A stretch of 39,291 nucleotides of DNA from Isohypsibius dastychi (taxonomy: Eukaryota > Tardigrada > Eutardigrada > Parachela > Isohypsibiidae): NCBI GenBank assembly GCA_034696485.1, contig JAQIWT010000074.1, forward strand, positions 1 through 39,291, in the 5' to 3' direction. Position 1 is the stretch's first letter. Every line of letters begins with the position of its first letter. The translations under genes were made by a program, and so were the position numbers. A model generated the notes under the pieces. The model did no database searches. It was not told the origin of the DNA and was given only the letters and a program-made list of their open reading frames with translations. Below, piece by piece: positions 28,282 through 38,427 of the stretch.

Positions 28282-28533
28282 CCTGATGCCCGTGAACGTG
28301 TTTCACTGTTTTGAATGAGCCCACTTATGACACAGCATCAATCACTCTTATCCGGAGACCGCATCATAAAATCCATCTACCACGACTTCTGCTACCGTCC
28401 TTCTGGTATCAACGGAGAAGCCCTTCTCTTCAAATGTATCCAGTACTTCAGCCTTTACGACCGCCCGAAACTTGGTGACATCGGTCGGTATGGATTCGAC
28501 AAGGGAATTGATCAAGCCCTACATGAATACTAG
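28282..28533 (+). pseudogene. Family B domain, copy 2, with an in-frame TGA
   Basis: Plus-strand frame homologous to 25802-26050. TGA at 28312-28314 falls inside the region that still aligns with copy 1, so it is a true interruption and not a gene end, even though an ATG follows at 28315. Conserved residues include CYRPSGINGEALLFKCIQYF. The frame ends at TAG 28531-28533. With the signal peptide frame just upstream, it may have been part of a secreted protein. Confidence 0.6.
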
Positions 28534-31053
28534 GTACAACAAAAGCGAGGACGTTTAGCGTCTACGATGGAGTCAATTTTGAGGACTTCCTCACAAATCA
28601 CTGGATACCATCAGGCCATCGTTACCATATAAGGTCATGCCTCATCCTCTCACCACTTCTGTCGCTACCATAAAAGGTCATGCTTCTACTAACTGCATCA
28701 TGTTACTGATTTTAACAGTGTTGCTGTGACGTTGATTTGATGAATAACAGAATCGTTTGTGCTGCTGTTTGAGCTACTTGCAACTGTTGCAAGGGAGACT
28801 TCAGGAGGAAAACTGTCTTTGGATTTTTTTCCGACTGATTCTGATTTGACCTCACTGAGGTAAGGCGACACATTCTGTAGAGAATATAGAGTTCTACAAG
28901 TGGAGGTGACAGGTTTTCTGAAAGTCCATCAAAGGAGCGGTGCCTGTACTTTTGGGGAAACCCAGTGAAAACATGGGATTCATCATATTACCGCCCGATG
29001 AGTGTATAGTCGCCCCTTCTCCTTTAAGCACAAGCACGGCGGTGAGTATGGAGGTCAGAAACAGCCAAGTTCCATTCCCAATCCACGTTCACTACATCTT
29101 GTCTGCCTGGAGCACTAGGTGAAAGTCCAAAGATTTTCAGCGTAACGTCCGAAACAGGCGAAAATTTCCCTGAGCAAAACTTAATTCCGTCCGAAGTCGT
29201 TATTCAGTATAAAACATTCGTTTTTTTAAAACTTGAAAAACAAGGTGAATCAGAGAAATACATCTAAGGTCCGCAAACGGGAAGATTTGGTCTCAGATTA
29301 ACGTCAAATCACCTTTTACAGGCGACCCTACTTCCCCCCTCCCCCCCTCCCCCCTCGATCAGTAGTGGGGGTGGGACAAAACGTTTAAGAGGATCTGAAT
29401 CGCGGAATGTCTTCTTATATAAATTTAGCACTCAGATCGACTCTTTCTTGGTCGCTCAGAGAGTCAAACTAAAAAAAACATGATTTCTTGAGAATTCTAC
29501 CTAAGAATGGGGTAGATGACGAGCGAAAACTATGTCGGCAAAAAAACACCAACAATGAAGATGGTCTCGCAGATCGAGAGTTGGCCCAAGCTGGCCCTGC
29601 AAAAAATCCGAACGCATAATAACTCATCCAGAACAATGTTTAAAGATCGAAAGATGGGAGTTTCACCGCACAGAAGAACGGCAACAAGTCTGGAACAAGA
29701 GGATAATTTGACCACCGTGTCGACATGAGCTGTAAGCTGAATAAGGTGAAGAACCCACCGCAAAGGGCACCGATCGAGATATCTCTTCACGAACTCTAAG
29801 AGAATTTGGAGTGGAATGAGGTTAAGACAAAATAAGGAACAAAGATGCTCAAAAAGAAGAAAGTGAAACAGGAGCTCAAGTGAATTTGGTCACCCCTGCT
29901 TTGAACCACGTAAAACGCGTGTAGTGTCTTGTAACAGCGTCAGAGGCATATGGTCCTCGAGGAAGTCTTCGCTTGGATATAGCCGAAGGTTCAACATCGA
30001 GCGTCACTGTTCAACTCCTGTGTCAGTTTGCAATTGACAAATCTAACGAAAATATCGTGAAAAGGAAAAAAAAATTCATCGTGTCCTTCAGATTCTTGAC
30101 TTCTTTCGATGATAAATTGGAAGATCATTTAAAAAATCGAGTAAAATCGCTGTGTGCGGGCTCTTTATGAATAGAGGTGACCTGAAAACCTAGACAACCC
30201 TTCTCATTGCCTCAATATTTTGAATCGAAAATGAAAACCGCGAACGCCATTTTTTGAAGCAGTGATACGAGTCACCGCTTCGTGGAAATTGTAATAAAGT
30301 AGCACATCAACGTGAGCTTAAGCTGTGAATTCAGAACTTAGAATCTTACGGCAACCTTCCGCAATCTGTCCCACGAGCATCTGGCCGGAGGACGCCCGAA
30401 AGTTTTGTCATTCTCAGTTTACATCTCCTCCAAAGTTTGACCTTTTACAGTTACCGGTGTATTTTTGAGATAATTTTAAACTGTTTTTTTAAATAATTTA
30501 CTTAACTCAAGATCAAAAAACGTAAAATGGTATTGTACTTTTTCTGTGTGAAAATTCCTGTCAAGATCAATGCAGGGACGCACTCATAAAAACCTTAATC
30601 TTAGTTTTTTGACTACGATGCAATTTCACTGAATTCATTCAGTTTTTGTAGAAAATCATTTGGCGGTGTTTCAGCGATTTCGCTTACGATCATAATTTTG
30701 CTGGCGAACTTCAGTATCTTGCACATTTTTAATTGATGTCATTCAACAATGTTAAACCTTCTCAGTAATGTCCACGAGCGACAGCACGAATAGCAACATA
30801 CATTTTGCATTAGATAATCTATATTTCAAGTTTTAAAGTCAAAGTTCAGTTTTGATCCAGTCAGAATCTGTCAATGAGAAGTTTTTATGATTCTAGGTAC
30901 AAATGGCCCGTTGGTGACGGCGACAGCAAGAACCACGCCAGTGTGGGAAATGTCTATTCGGATATTTAGGTGGAAAAGCTTGAGGATAAAAAGCATTTTG
31001 CAAAACGTTTCAAACGACAAATTGCCACTTGACGGAACAAATTTGTTGCCCTA
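28534..31053. other. Long gene-poor stretch
   Basis: About 2.5 kb without a supported gene. It holds a C-rich tract at 29334-29354, a TATATAAAT at about 29415 and many short frames. A Tc1-like phrase (DRDISSRTLREFG near 29768-29806, plus strand) was noticed but stops lie on both sides. Confidence 0.4.
29334..29354. repeat. C6-T-C7-T-C6 tract
   Basis: Three long C runs separated by single T; the complementary strand has three G runs of 6-7, a potential quadruplex former. Confidence 0.85.
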
Positions 31054-31497
31054 TTAAAAAGACTCAAGCGCCTCGCCGAACATCAAGAATGCTATTTTGA
31101 AAACCACAAATCTTATACTATATAGTTTCACAAACTTAATTTTTTTGATCAAGTCACCTTTATGGGCTAGTATATCACATCCGCGATCAATGAGACCGCC
31201 ATAGCAGGTGGAAAAATTGCCGATTTGAGGAAGGCGGTATGGGCCGTTTATGACCACAGAATGTCTACTGATGCGAACTGGTGTCCGTTTCAGTAAGTTG
31301 AGGCATTTGGAGGAGAAAAGGTAATCCAGTAAACCATTGATGTTTTCGTTGAAAACAAAATTTAAATATCTGCAGACATACAAGCACAGAAAAAACATTC
31401 CACCTGAATGTCTGGGAAGAATCAAACTAGTTTTCGAGAAATAATTTTCTGATATGTGGCTGAATCGTCTTTGACACAACTTCCATACGAATTGCAA
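31054..31497 (-). CDS. 147-codon open frame, doubtful
   Basis: The longest open frame in the 28.5-39 kb interval, but it lacks an ATG at the 5' end (TTG) and any motif. Internal Ile/Leu/Lys-rich sequence (YLFSSKCLNLLKRTPVRISR) does not identify a family. A frame of this length is expected about once by chance in a window of this size. Confidence 0.2.
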   Translation of the reverse strand: MQFVWKLCQRRFSHISENYFSKTSLILPRHSGGMFFLCLYVCRYLNFVFNENINGLLDYLFSSKCLNLLKRTPVRISRHSVVINGPYRLPQIGNFSTCYGGLIDRGCDILAHKGDLIKKIKFVKLYSIRFVVFKIAFLMFGEALESF

Positions 31498-31718
31498 CGA
31501 ATCGCTCTATTCCGTTATATGGAGCCGGTGTAGTAAGGGAATTGTTTCGTTAAATTAAATTATCACGAAGTTTCAATTGTTATTAGGCAATATCAAAATC
31601 AAAATCCGTCATTTTTGCGGTCAATCTGGCCATATGAGAATGAAATGGAGGTCATCTCTGGACTGCGAGAAATTTGCACTCCACTATCGGAATCTCTGTC
31701 TCAGTCCAATAGGAAAAG

Positions 31719-32012
31719 TTGCACACCCGAGAATATTTGGATCGTAGGAATCAGCGCGAGAAGAGACAAGCAATGAAAGCAGATTCCAAGAACGCGCACA
31801 GAATCAAAGAAGTCCCGAAGTATCAAGGCGCAGAAGCAGTGGATGACGAGAATAAGAAAGATGTTCATACTGAGCCGCCGGTCTCAAAAAATAAAACTGC
31901 CAGATCAAGAGGTGCCAAAGAATATTTCCACTCACTCCACAAAAAGAAGCGTCAGAATGAGGTTATGGTAACAACGATGCTTAAAACTTTGAGAATAACT
32001 CCAGAATCATAA
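31719..32012 (+). CDS. Lys-rich exon-like frame
   Basis: A 97-codon frame without ATG, preceded by AAAAG at 31714-31718. The composition is basic, Lys/Arg/Glu (DRRNQREKRQAMKADSKNAH; AKEYFHSLHKKKRQ), ending at TAA 32010-32012. It could be the last exon of a nucleolar or RNA-binding protein; no upstream exon found. Confidence 0.3.
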   Translation: MHTREYLDRRNQREKRQAMKADSKNAHRIKEVPKYQGAEAVDDENKKDVHTEPPVSKNKTARSRGAKEYFHSLHKKKRQNEVMVTTMLKTLRITPES

Positions 32013-32305
32013 TCACCTGTACCTATAATCCCACAAAAATCTCACAAATAATGTTCCACTGAGCAAAAGTAAAATTTCAAGATATCCTCCAAGCTGACGT
32101 CTGCAGGTACATACTGAAACAAAGCTAGAATGAAAATTTCGCTGTGAACAAATTCCCTCTTATCTAACAGATTTTTGCTCGCTGTCATCCGGGAAGATGC
32201 GAGTCAAAAGAATGACCAGTTTATCCGGGTAAACGGCTGTCTGGCCTCGCTTGACCCTGCAATTTGCCTTAAAAGCAAACTTCATTTAGTCCGGTAATGG
32301 TGCTA

Positions 32306-32647
32306 TTATTCAAGGAATCTTACCAGCAGCTTCTTGTGTATCAATGATTGAACCTGGAAACGCGCTCCTTTACCAGTCTTTTCATTATCCAGTTGTCCCG
32401 TGACAACATCAGTCATCCATGCCGAACAGCTCAAGATAACAAACAACGAATTGATAGCGTGATTACCTACTCGATGCAATAAGTCAATACCTGTTTGCGT
32501 GAAAACTGCTCGAATCAAATCCATGTTGATAATTCGAGGAGAATTGTGAAGACTTGGAAGAATGAAACTGCTTCGCTCTGTTGACCTCGCACGATTTCGG
32601 ATCTGATATTGGTTCTGATAACGAACGTGTGATGCCACTCTTTTCAC
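32306..32647 (-). CDS. Hypothetical 113-aa frame
   Basis: ATG 32647 to TAG 32306-32308. Even composition (LIRAVFTQTGIDLLHRVGNH). A second frame over the same bases (32690-32484) is also open, so coding is uncertain. Confidence 0.25.
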   Translation of the reverse strand: MKRVASHVRYQNQYQIRNRARSTERSSFILPSLHNSPRIINMDLIRAVFTQTGIDLLHRVGNHAINSLFVILSCSAWMTDVVTGQLDNEKTGKGARFQVQSLIHKKLLVRFLE

Positions 32648-33285
32648 CTCTCAAAGCGTGCTGCATCAATAGATTCAGGACCTCATGCAATTATCCAGGG
32701 TTCGATTCAGCCGATTCTGCTGCTTGTGAGCGCAACGGATAGCGCATAAATTTCAAACTGTCCTACCACATGTTCCGAAATGTGACCAATTTCGCTCACC
32801 AAAAGGCTAAGCTAGATTTAAATCTTACATTAAATTGCGATATCTGTAGCAGCATCTGTTGCGGGCTCATTCCCGATGAGTAGCCTCTTAACTCAGACAG
32901 GAGTCAGGCTACTTACGAACTCGAGTATCCAAGATATCTAACGTTTACACAAGTTATATTCCCTTCGGTCGGAATAACTTCAGTGGTTCAACTCAGTGTA
33001 ATTGACTAAACAGAAGAAAGTAGCAAACCCATTTCCGAATCAGATCGATTCTTTGTGCAAAAGTCAACGGTGCAACCATGTCAACGTGAAAATGGCTGCT
33101 GAATTTGATTTTCACTGCAGCGAACATGTCTTCGAATGTGTTCTGCAATTGATTCACATACAATCACAAAAATGTTGCAGAAGCAAACAACAGTGATGCA
33201 ATAGCTGAGAATCAAGGAATGCCAAATCAGCTCGATCTCCTCGTTCTAGGTAGGATACTTTTGGAGTGTCGTCCTCGGTCAGTGG

Positions 33286-33930
33286 TCAAAAGTTGATGAG
33301 ACGTTTACTGATTTTTTTTTCATCCTCATACTGGTATTCATTTTCAAAAGACGCATCCTTAGTTTTCCTAATTTGTGCTTCATATCTGTCGATTCTCTTC
33401 CCCGACTCTGGAATGGTTTCGGCGGCTTCTTTTGTGAAAAAATGACTTCTTGGAGAGCACTACGAGCGTATCACAATGAGAATGGTACAAACAAGAAGAT
33501 GACTAAGAAATGTGCCCACGTCAGAAGAACAACCTCTGTATCGTCTGGAAGGTCTTTGTTGTGCACAACAGCTAACAAATGCGCGTTCATATCGTCCCTA
33601 GTGAATTGTTCTTCGTTATTCAACATCATGTTCAGACCACTCGAATATTTTGCCAGCGGAATGATATCGACTCTGTAAAATCGAACATTTATGTAATGCA
33701 AAACACGCGCAGGTGGAATAACTCACGCATTGGGATGTGCAAAATGTTTCACCCGAACGTGTATCGCGATACCGTCGATTCTTATTACGTCCTGCACACT
33801 TTCGATCACGCAATCCTCTCAGCCACATCACTCAATTCATCAATCACAACTGTGCAGCGAATGTCTCTCAAAAGTGGCGCTTTTGCAAAGGAGATGGAAT
33901 GGGAATCTCTACGTTCGAGAACATAAGACA
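33286..33930 (-). pseudogene. Gene A2: diverged paralogue of A1 with conserved introns and one frame break
   Basis: Exon 1 (to 33727) ends in a block matching A1 (IRIDGIAIHVRVKHFAHPN versus the A1 IKTNGISTHVRVK block). Intron 1 is 33726-33673 (GTGAGT...TTTTACAG, 54 nt). Exon 2 is 33672-33520 (LNNEEQFTRDD matches VNDEAQFSRDE of A1). Intron 2 is 33519-33449 (GTGGGC...CTCCAAG, 71 nt). Exon 3 is 33448-33286, ending in TGA. Both introns interrupt in phase 2 at the same alignment positions as in A1. In exon 1 the frame is lost at TGA 33806-33808 and resumes one base over. No ATG was found for exon 1 and no TATA box like that of A1, so it may be a truncated or dead copy. It lies downstream of the F54H12.2-like sequences on the same strand. 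Confidence 0.65.
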
Positions 33931-35090
33931 ATGAGCGAACATGAATGAAATTTTTTTTTTATGTGGCACACTGCATGAAGGTAAATTTGGAAATTTCCCA
34001 CGTTCGAACTAAGATTTTTGGAAGAAGGGACAAATAAGCGCCTAAATTAACAGCACATGTTACAGAGCAGCATCCCAATGCGTAAAAAAGGAACGTGGAA
34101 CTAGCGAAGCTTAATGCTAACATGAGCTGGAAAGGAATAATGGCACAAGTATAATGCCGAAAGTCATATAACTGTACCCTGGAAACCAGGGATGGCTCTT
34201 TGCATACCAAATATAAACACGGAGGCGAGAAAAAATATAAAAATTTGAGCTTTTTTGGCTCATCACACCAATGAGGCTCGAATCTCATTTGCCAGCTTTG
34301 GACATTGTCCGTGTTTGTCTCTTCACGGTGACCTGATACCATCAAAATGATTTCAATCGGTCAGGGTGGAGCGTCGCATTTGACGTTTGAAAATTCGAAA
34401 TTTTGAGGATTTTCGAAAATAAATCGAATATGATCCGGGATCGATTTGATTACTTACCAAAAAAGCTGACAAACACCACCCAAAATTTTTGCTGATTCAT
34501 TTTGAATAATACAGTGATATTCTGGGACACGAAGATCAAATTATTGCATCCTTTAGATGCTCGTGGAAACCAGTGGGTATTCTTGGTGACAATTCGCATT
34601 TTGTTGAGCTGGCCAACGCGCAGTGAGCGCCTCCGAGCTCGAATATCTGCCTACTGAGTGAGGAGCATACGTGTTTCGATTGAAATGGATCTCAACAACC
34701 GTGAACGATAGGAAAACCCAGCAGAATTTCTGGTGGAATGGTAAATTCTTTCTTCATCCATTTTCTAAATATAGTCTTTGACATAGAATTGTTAAGGACT
34801 AATGGACACGTGGTTACTTGCCCTTTACAGAAATGCCTCAAACGGAGCAGTGTCGACCGAAAATGATGGATTACTTGCTGCTGAAATCCGAAGCCTTGGA
34901 AATCAGCTTTTTTCCACAGGCAACTGGAGAGACCATCGGAAGGAATATGAATACCAACGATGGAATGGCTGAAAGCGATTCGGATGACGCCGAGTCTGGA
35001 TCAGAATTATTAATATATTTCAAGAATTGATGTTTTTCGGAGCCCAGATATAACGAAGCAAACGAGGCTAGAATAGGGAAATTCGAGCCA
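33931..35090. other. No supported gene
   Basis: A 128-codon minus-strand frame (33959-34345, ATG at 34345) and an acidic 70-codon plus-strand frame (34818-35030, after a TTTACAG) are present. Neither has a motif or partner exon. Confidence 0.3.
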
Positions 35091-35723
35091 TAGATTCGGA
35101 AGAATCAACCCTGGACAGCCGTGTGGAGGAGTATAAAGCACTTCGTATCCCCCGTACTGATATTTCCTGACATATAATCTGCAACATCAACGTCAGTGAA
35201 TGAGAGTTGTGTTTTAGAGCGTGGGAACTTGATGTAAAGAGGAACACCCGTAACAAGAGTCTGAACCTGCTAAAAAATTTCTGAGTGGATTTTCCCACTC
35301 AGTTAAGCAGCACTACTTATGAGTAAAATGCTGTATCTGCTGTCAGCTCCAGTACTTCGAAGAGAAACAACTGCTGGCAAGTTACCAACGGATGCTGTCC
35401 ATATACTGTTATGCGCTTCGGTCAGAACATCGTCCGAGTAAAATTCTTAACATGTATGTTGACTTTTTTGTGCTGTGGTTGTGAACCCAAGAAGGTTTTC
35501 AATGTACTTGCGTGAAAAATAGAGGTAAGAAGGATCTGGAATGGAGCGACCGGCCATCTCAATAATTACAGATTTGAAAAGGCTGTGTAAGACGTCATTC
35601 ATCAGAGACACACAGTCTTCTGCTTGAAGTGGTGTACCATCTGCTGTCATAACGTAGAGATCGCATTCAAAGCGAATATCTCCAAGACTTGAATGTTCAT
35701 TCTCACTCGGAGTGATCTGGGAA
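35091..35723 (-). pseudogene. F54H12.2-like protein, copy 1 (N-terminal two thirds)
   Basis: An AATTTCAG acceptor at 35724-35731 opens the exon. The block SLMNDVLHSLFKSVIIEMAG followed by YIENLLGFTTTAQKSQ has the residue pattern of the F54H12.2-like family as I remember it. Those proteins occur widely in invertebrate genomes and I associate them with Polinton/Maverick elements, where a structural (capsid-related) role is suspected. A TAA at 35447-35449 interrupts directly after that block and the frame then resumes (EFYSDDVLTEAHNSIW). A third block near 35100-35250 (TLVTGVPLYIKFPRSKTQLS) fits the next part of such proteins less surely. The 3' half is absent. The stop and truncation indicate a pseudogene. 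Confidence 0.6.
35281..35302. repeat. 8-bp perfect hairpin
   Basis: CTGAGTGG - ATTTTC - CCACTCAG, within the decayed F54H12.2-like copy 1. Confidence 0.6.
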
Positions 35724-36560
35724 CTGAAATTTGGACAAGCGTCATACGTTTACGGCCCTTTAGACCGTTTCCTTCTTGTGCTTGTTCAAGCCTGTTCTTG
35801 ATATGATCTATCGCAGAATGTATTGCATTCGCGACTGCTTTTCAAGCAACTTGAATAACCTGTGGGCCTGCTTGTCTGATTGAAGCCGACATATGGGGAG
35901 CTGCTTTTGAAAACGGACCTTTTGCAAACCCAACTATCCGCCCTCAAAATTATCAACCCGACATTGCTGAACCTCTGTATTTTGACATCCCACCCATCTG
36001 TGTTCGGAAGAGGGAGTGGAACGCTCTCCGCGCTCTTCCAATCTGACGACCATTTTTATCGCTCCTTTGTAGTTTGACAATCGACACGCCTTCGCAAAAT
36101 TTTATAACGTCGCTGTTATTTACGGCTAACGTGAGCTTGATTGTTACGACAATGCGGATTTCTCTTTCTCATTCTGAATAATCAAGTCTCGGTGCTGCGG
36201 CCGACTAACCCATCATTGAATACATTCCAGGAGCAACGATGAACTGTGATGACAACAAATTGAAACAATCATTTAGCTGAAGTGCAGATCCTGTAGCTTT
36301 CCAAAGTGGACCAGCGGAGCTCTCATGCTAGAATGCGCAAATCAATATCCCCAGGATGAGCCATCTCATTACTGAGTATCCCACTGCATAACTGGAGGCG
36401 TGCTCATATCACGGATTCTACTTTGGAACTTAGATACATTGTCTTTGCGTACGCAAATATAAAATGAGTCAATGGACACTATTTCGACAAACAGCAATAG
36501 CATTGAGAAATCCGCACTCATCCAGCACAACTTATTCGAGCAAATATTCTGACCATGATG
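35724..36560. other. No supported gene between the two F54H12.2-like copies
   Basis: Short frames only (for example 35880-36077 plus). No motif or splice support. Confidence 0.35.
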
Positions 36561-38427
36561 TCACTGAACCAGAATGAGGTCATCAATAATTAGCACCAGC
36601 TTACTCTCATAACTCTCATAATTATCGAACATTGATAATCCCATATGTTGTTCACTGCGATGGAAGAAATGTTCCCGAACGCGACCGCTGAAATTTTTCA
36701 AATAATGCAATGCGACTTCATAGCATCGTAATGAATAGTTTCCATCAAAATCAAACTGATAACCACAAGAGCAACGATATTTTGCATCCACCATTGTGTT
36801 TAGAGATGCCAAGCTTTGTTAGTTCAATCCGTGTAGATTTGTTAAATAAGTGTAACACACTGGACACCACCATGGGGATTACAATCAACTTCGAGAGCTG
36901 ATCGTCATTTGTCTCATTTATATTCGCTAAAAATGTTCAAGTGCTGGTGCGCCGAGCAGTTTGTTTGCTCAAGCAATCATGTAAGTTAGCGATGATCTGC
37001 CCTCTCAACAAAGGGTTTTGGATGACTTCTGCAAGACATCATCGGTAAGTGATATTTATGACATCGCTACTCATGAGTGAACAAATTTTTAGTACAACAC
37101 TTGAGTGCAGTGGTCTGTCTTGCTGTCATTTAGCACAACAGAGCTTTTTTGCAAGCTGAACTACTTTTTGCCATCGGACTTGTCCTTTTTGATGAAATAA
37201 GTTCAGCTGCTCATTCGATTGTCAGTTCATAGATCAGATACGAAAACGTGCCTGAAAGACATGAAGAGCAGGATAAAGCCGCTTTGTAAGTTGCAAGTTG
37301 TAGGACAAAGAAACCGTACGATGGCAGTCTTCAGGGCTGAAATGAGCAGATAATCTAGAAAAAACAACATTTTTCCTACTCCTGGCTCGACTCTTACACA
37401 ACATTGTCGCAGACACATCCACCATCGCAAGCATGATTTCATAACGACCTGCACGATTCCAAATTATCTGACGCTGACCAGACACAGTGCAGGTTATTGT
37501 TGGAAAGCGAGCGCACCGAAAGAATTCTCGATTTTATTCGTTATTAAAACTGTTCGAATGTCACACCATTCCTAAAAGGAATTGATCAAGTCATATCGCG
37601 AAAGCCCACTGTGCATGCGTGGAGTTGCAATCAGTCTGCCTGGTCTGTGCAACCAATATGTCGTCAAAAATCTACACCCAAGTCACCACTTCTAACTTTT
37701 CGACAGAGCTCAGCAAGACCTGTTATATATAGAATGGCAGCGTTTTGTTTTTTGAGCATCATTCCATGTGCAATCGAAAACTCAGAATGCAGCGTAACCT
37801 TTGTTATTCAGAAACTGCAGATTTGATTACAATTTTATAATCAAGGGGGTCGAGGTTAGGAAGGAGCGCCATTTTGTCTTTAGAGCTTGACGTCCAGCTT
37901 CGGTAGGATGAGTAGACTCTGGTTTGCTAGATATGATGGAAACTTGCAGGTCATGCGCCAAATAGCGCCAGATGCCAAGTTCTCTCGAAAAAGGATCACG
38001 TTGTTGTTGAGCTCATATTTCGGGTTTGCTGCCGGTACCGTCAAAAAAACATTGTCAAGCGGTCTGGCTTCATCACGGATCCAACCAGCGTCGAGCAACT
38101 GCGTACTAGTCAACGTTAAATAGCTTAAGTGTTAAATGACGGTTAGTGTCCATTGGGAAGCAATCGTGTAGGCAAATAAACAGGAGCAAACTCTACATCT
38201 ACAGCAGGGTCCGTGTTTGCCGATGTTTTCACACAAACATCGAACGAAAGCTGGGAATGGGCAAGATAGATAACCTCATCAGGCGTTCCAGTGATCTCCC
38301 ATGTTTTTTGATCAGTAATAAGATTACCATCTACAGAAGATTGTACTGCGGTCTGCGAGATGGGCTGCGAAGAATGATCCTGTTCAGTTTTCAGGCAAAA
38401 AAGCATACGCAGTCCACTTCCAGCCAT
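36561..38427 (-). pseudogene. F54H12.2-like protein, copy 2, dispersed in several blocks
   Basis: ATG 38427 begins block 1 (38427-38143): a low-complexity start, then WEITGTPDEVIYLAHSQLSF and VDVEFAP, matching the N-terminal conserved region. Block 2 (38113-37880) contains DAGWIRDEARPLDNV and Gln/Leu/Pro sequence like the middle of the family. Block 3 (37485-37234) is weak. Block 4 (to 36561) has FDFDGNYSLRCYEVALHYLK and EQHMGLSMFD, resembling the C-terminal conserved region where aromatic, Asp and Arg positions recur. The central block that is best preserved in copy 1 is missing here. Frames differ between blocks and stops intervene, so this is a pseudogene or a gene with unplaced introns and errors. 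It is on the same strand as copy 1 and A2. Confidence 0.5.

Noticed and set aside
29700-29810. Tc1/mariner transposase-like phrase
   Set aside because: Only about a dozen residues resemble the helix-turn-helix region, stops lie directly before and after, and no catalytic DDE segment or inverted repeats were found.
32690-32712. GGTTCGATTC resembling a tRNA T-loop
   Set aside because: The flanking bases do not form a T stem and no acceptor or anticodon arms could be folded. No tRNA gene was found anywhere by eye.
33959-34345. 128-codon minus-strand ATG frame with hydrophobic stretches
   Set aside because: Length is within chance expectation for a window of this size and the sequence has no signal or domain logic.
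432-38427. Genetic-code change (stop codons read as amino acids)
   Set aside because: All three stops interrupt genes at sites implying different residues (Arg, Trp, Gly and probably Gln), and the same codons also serve as ends of well-formed genes such as A1.
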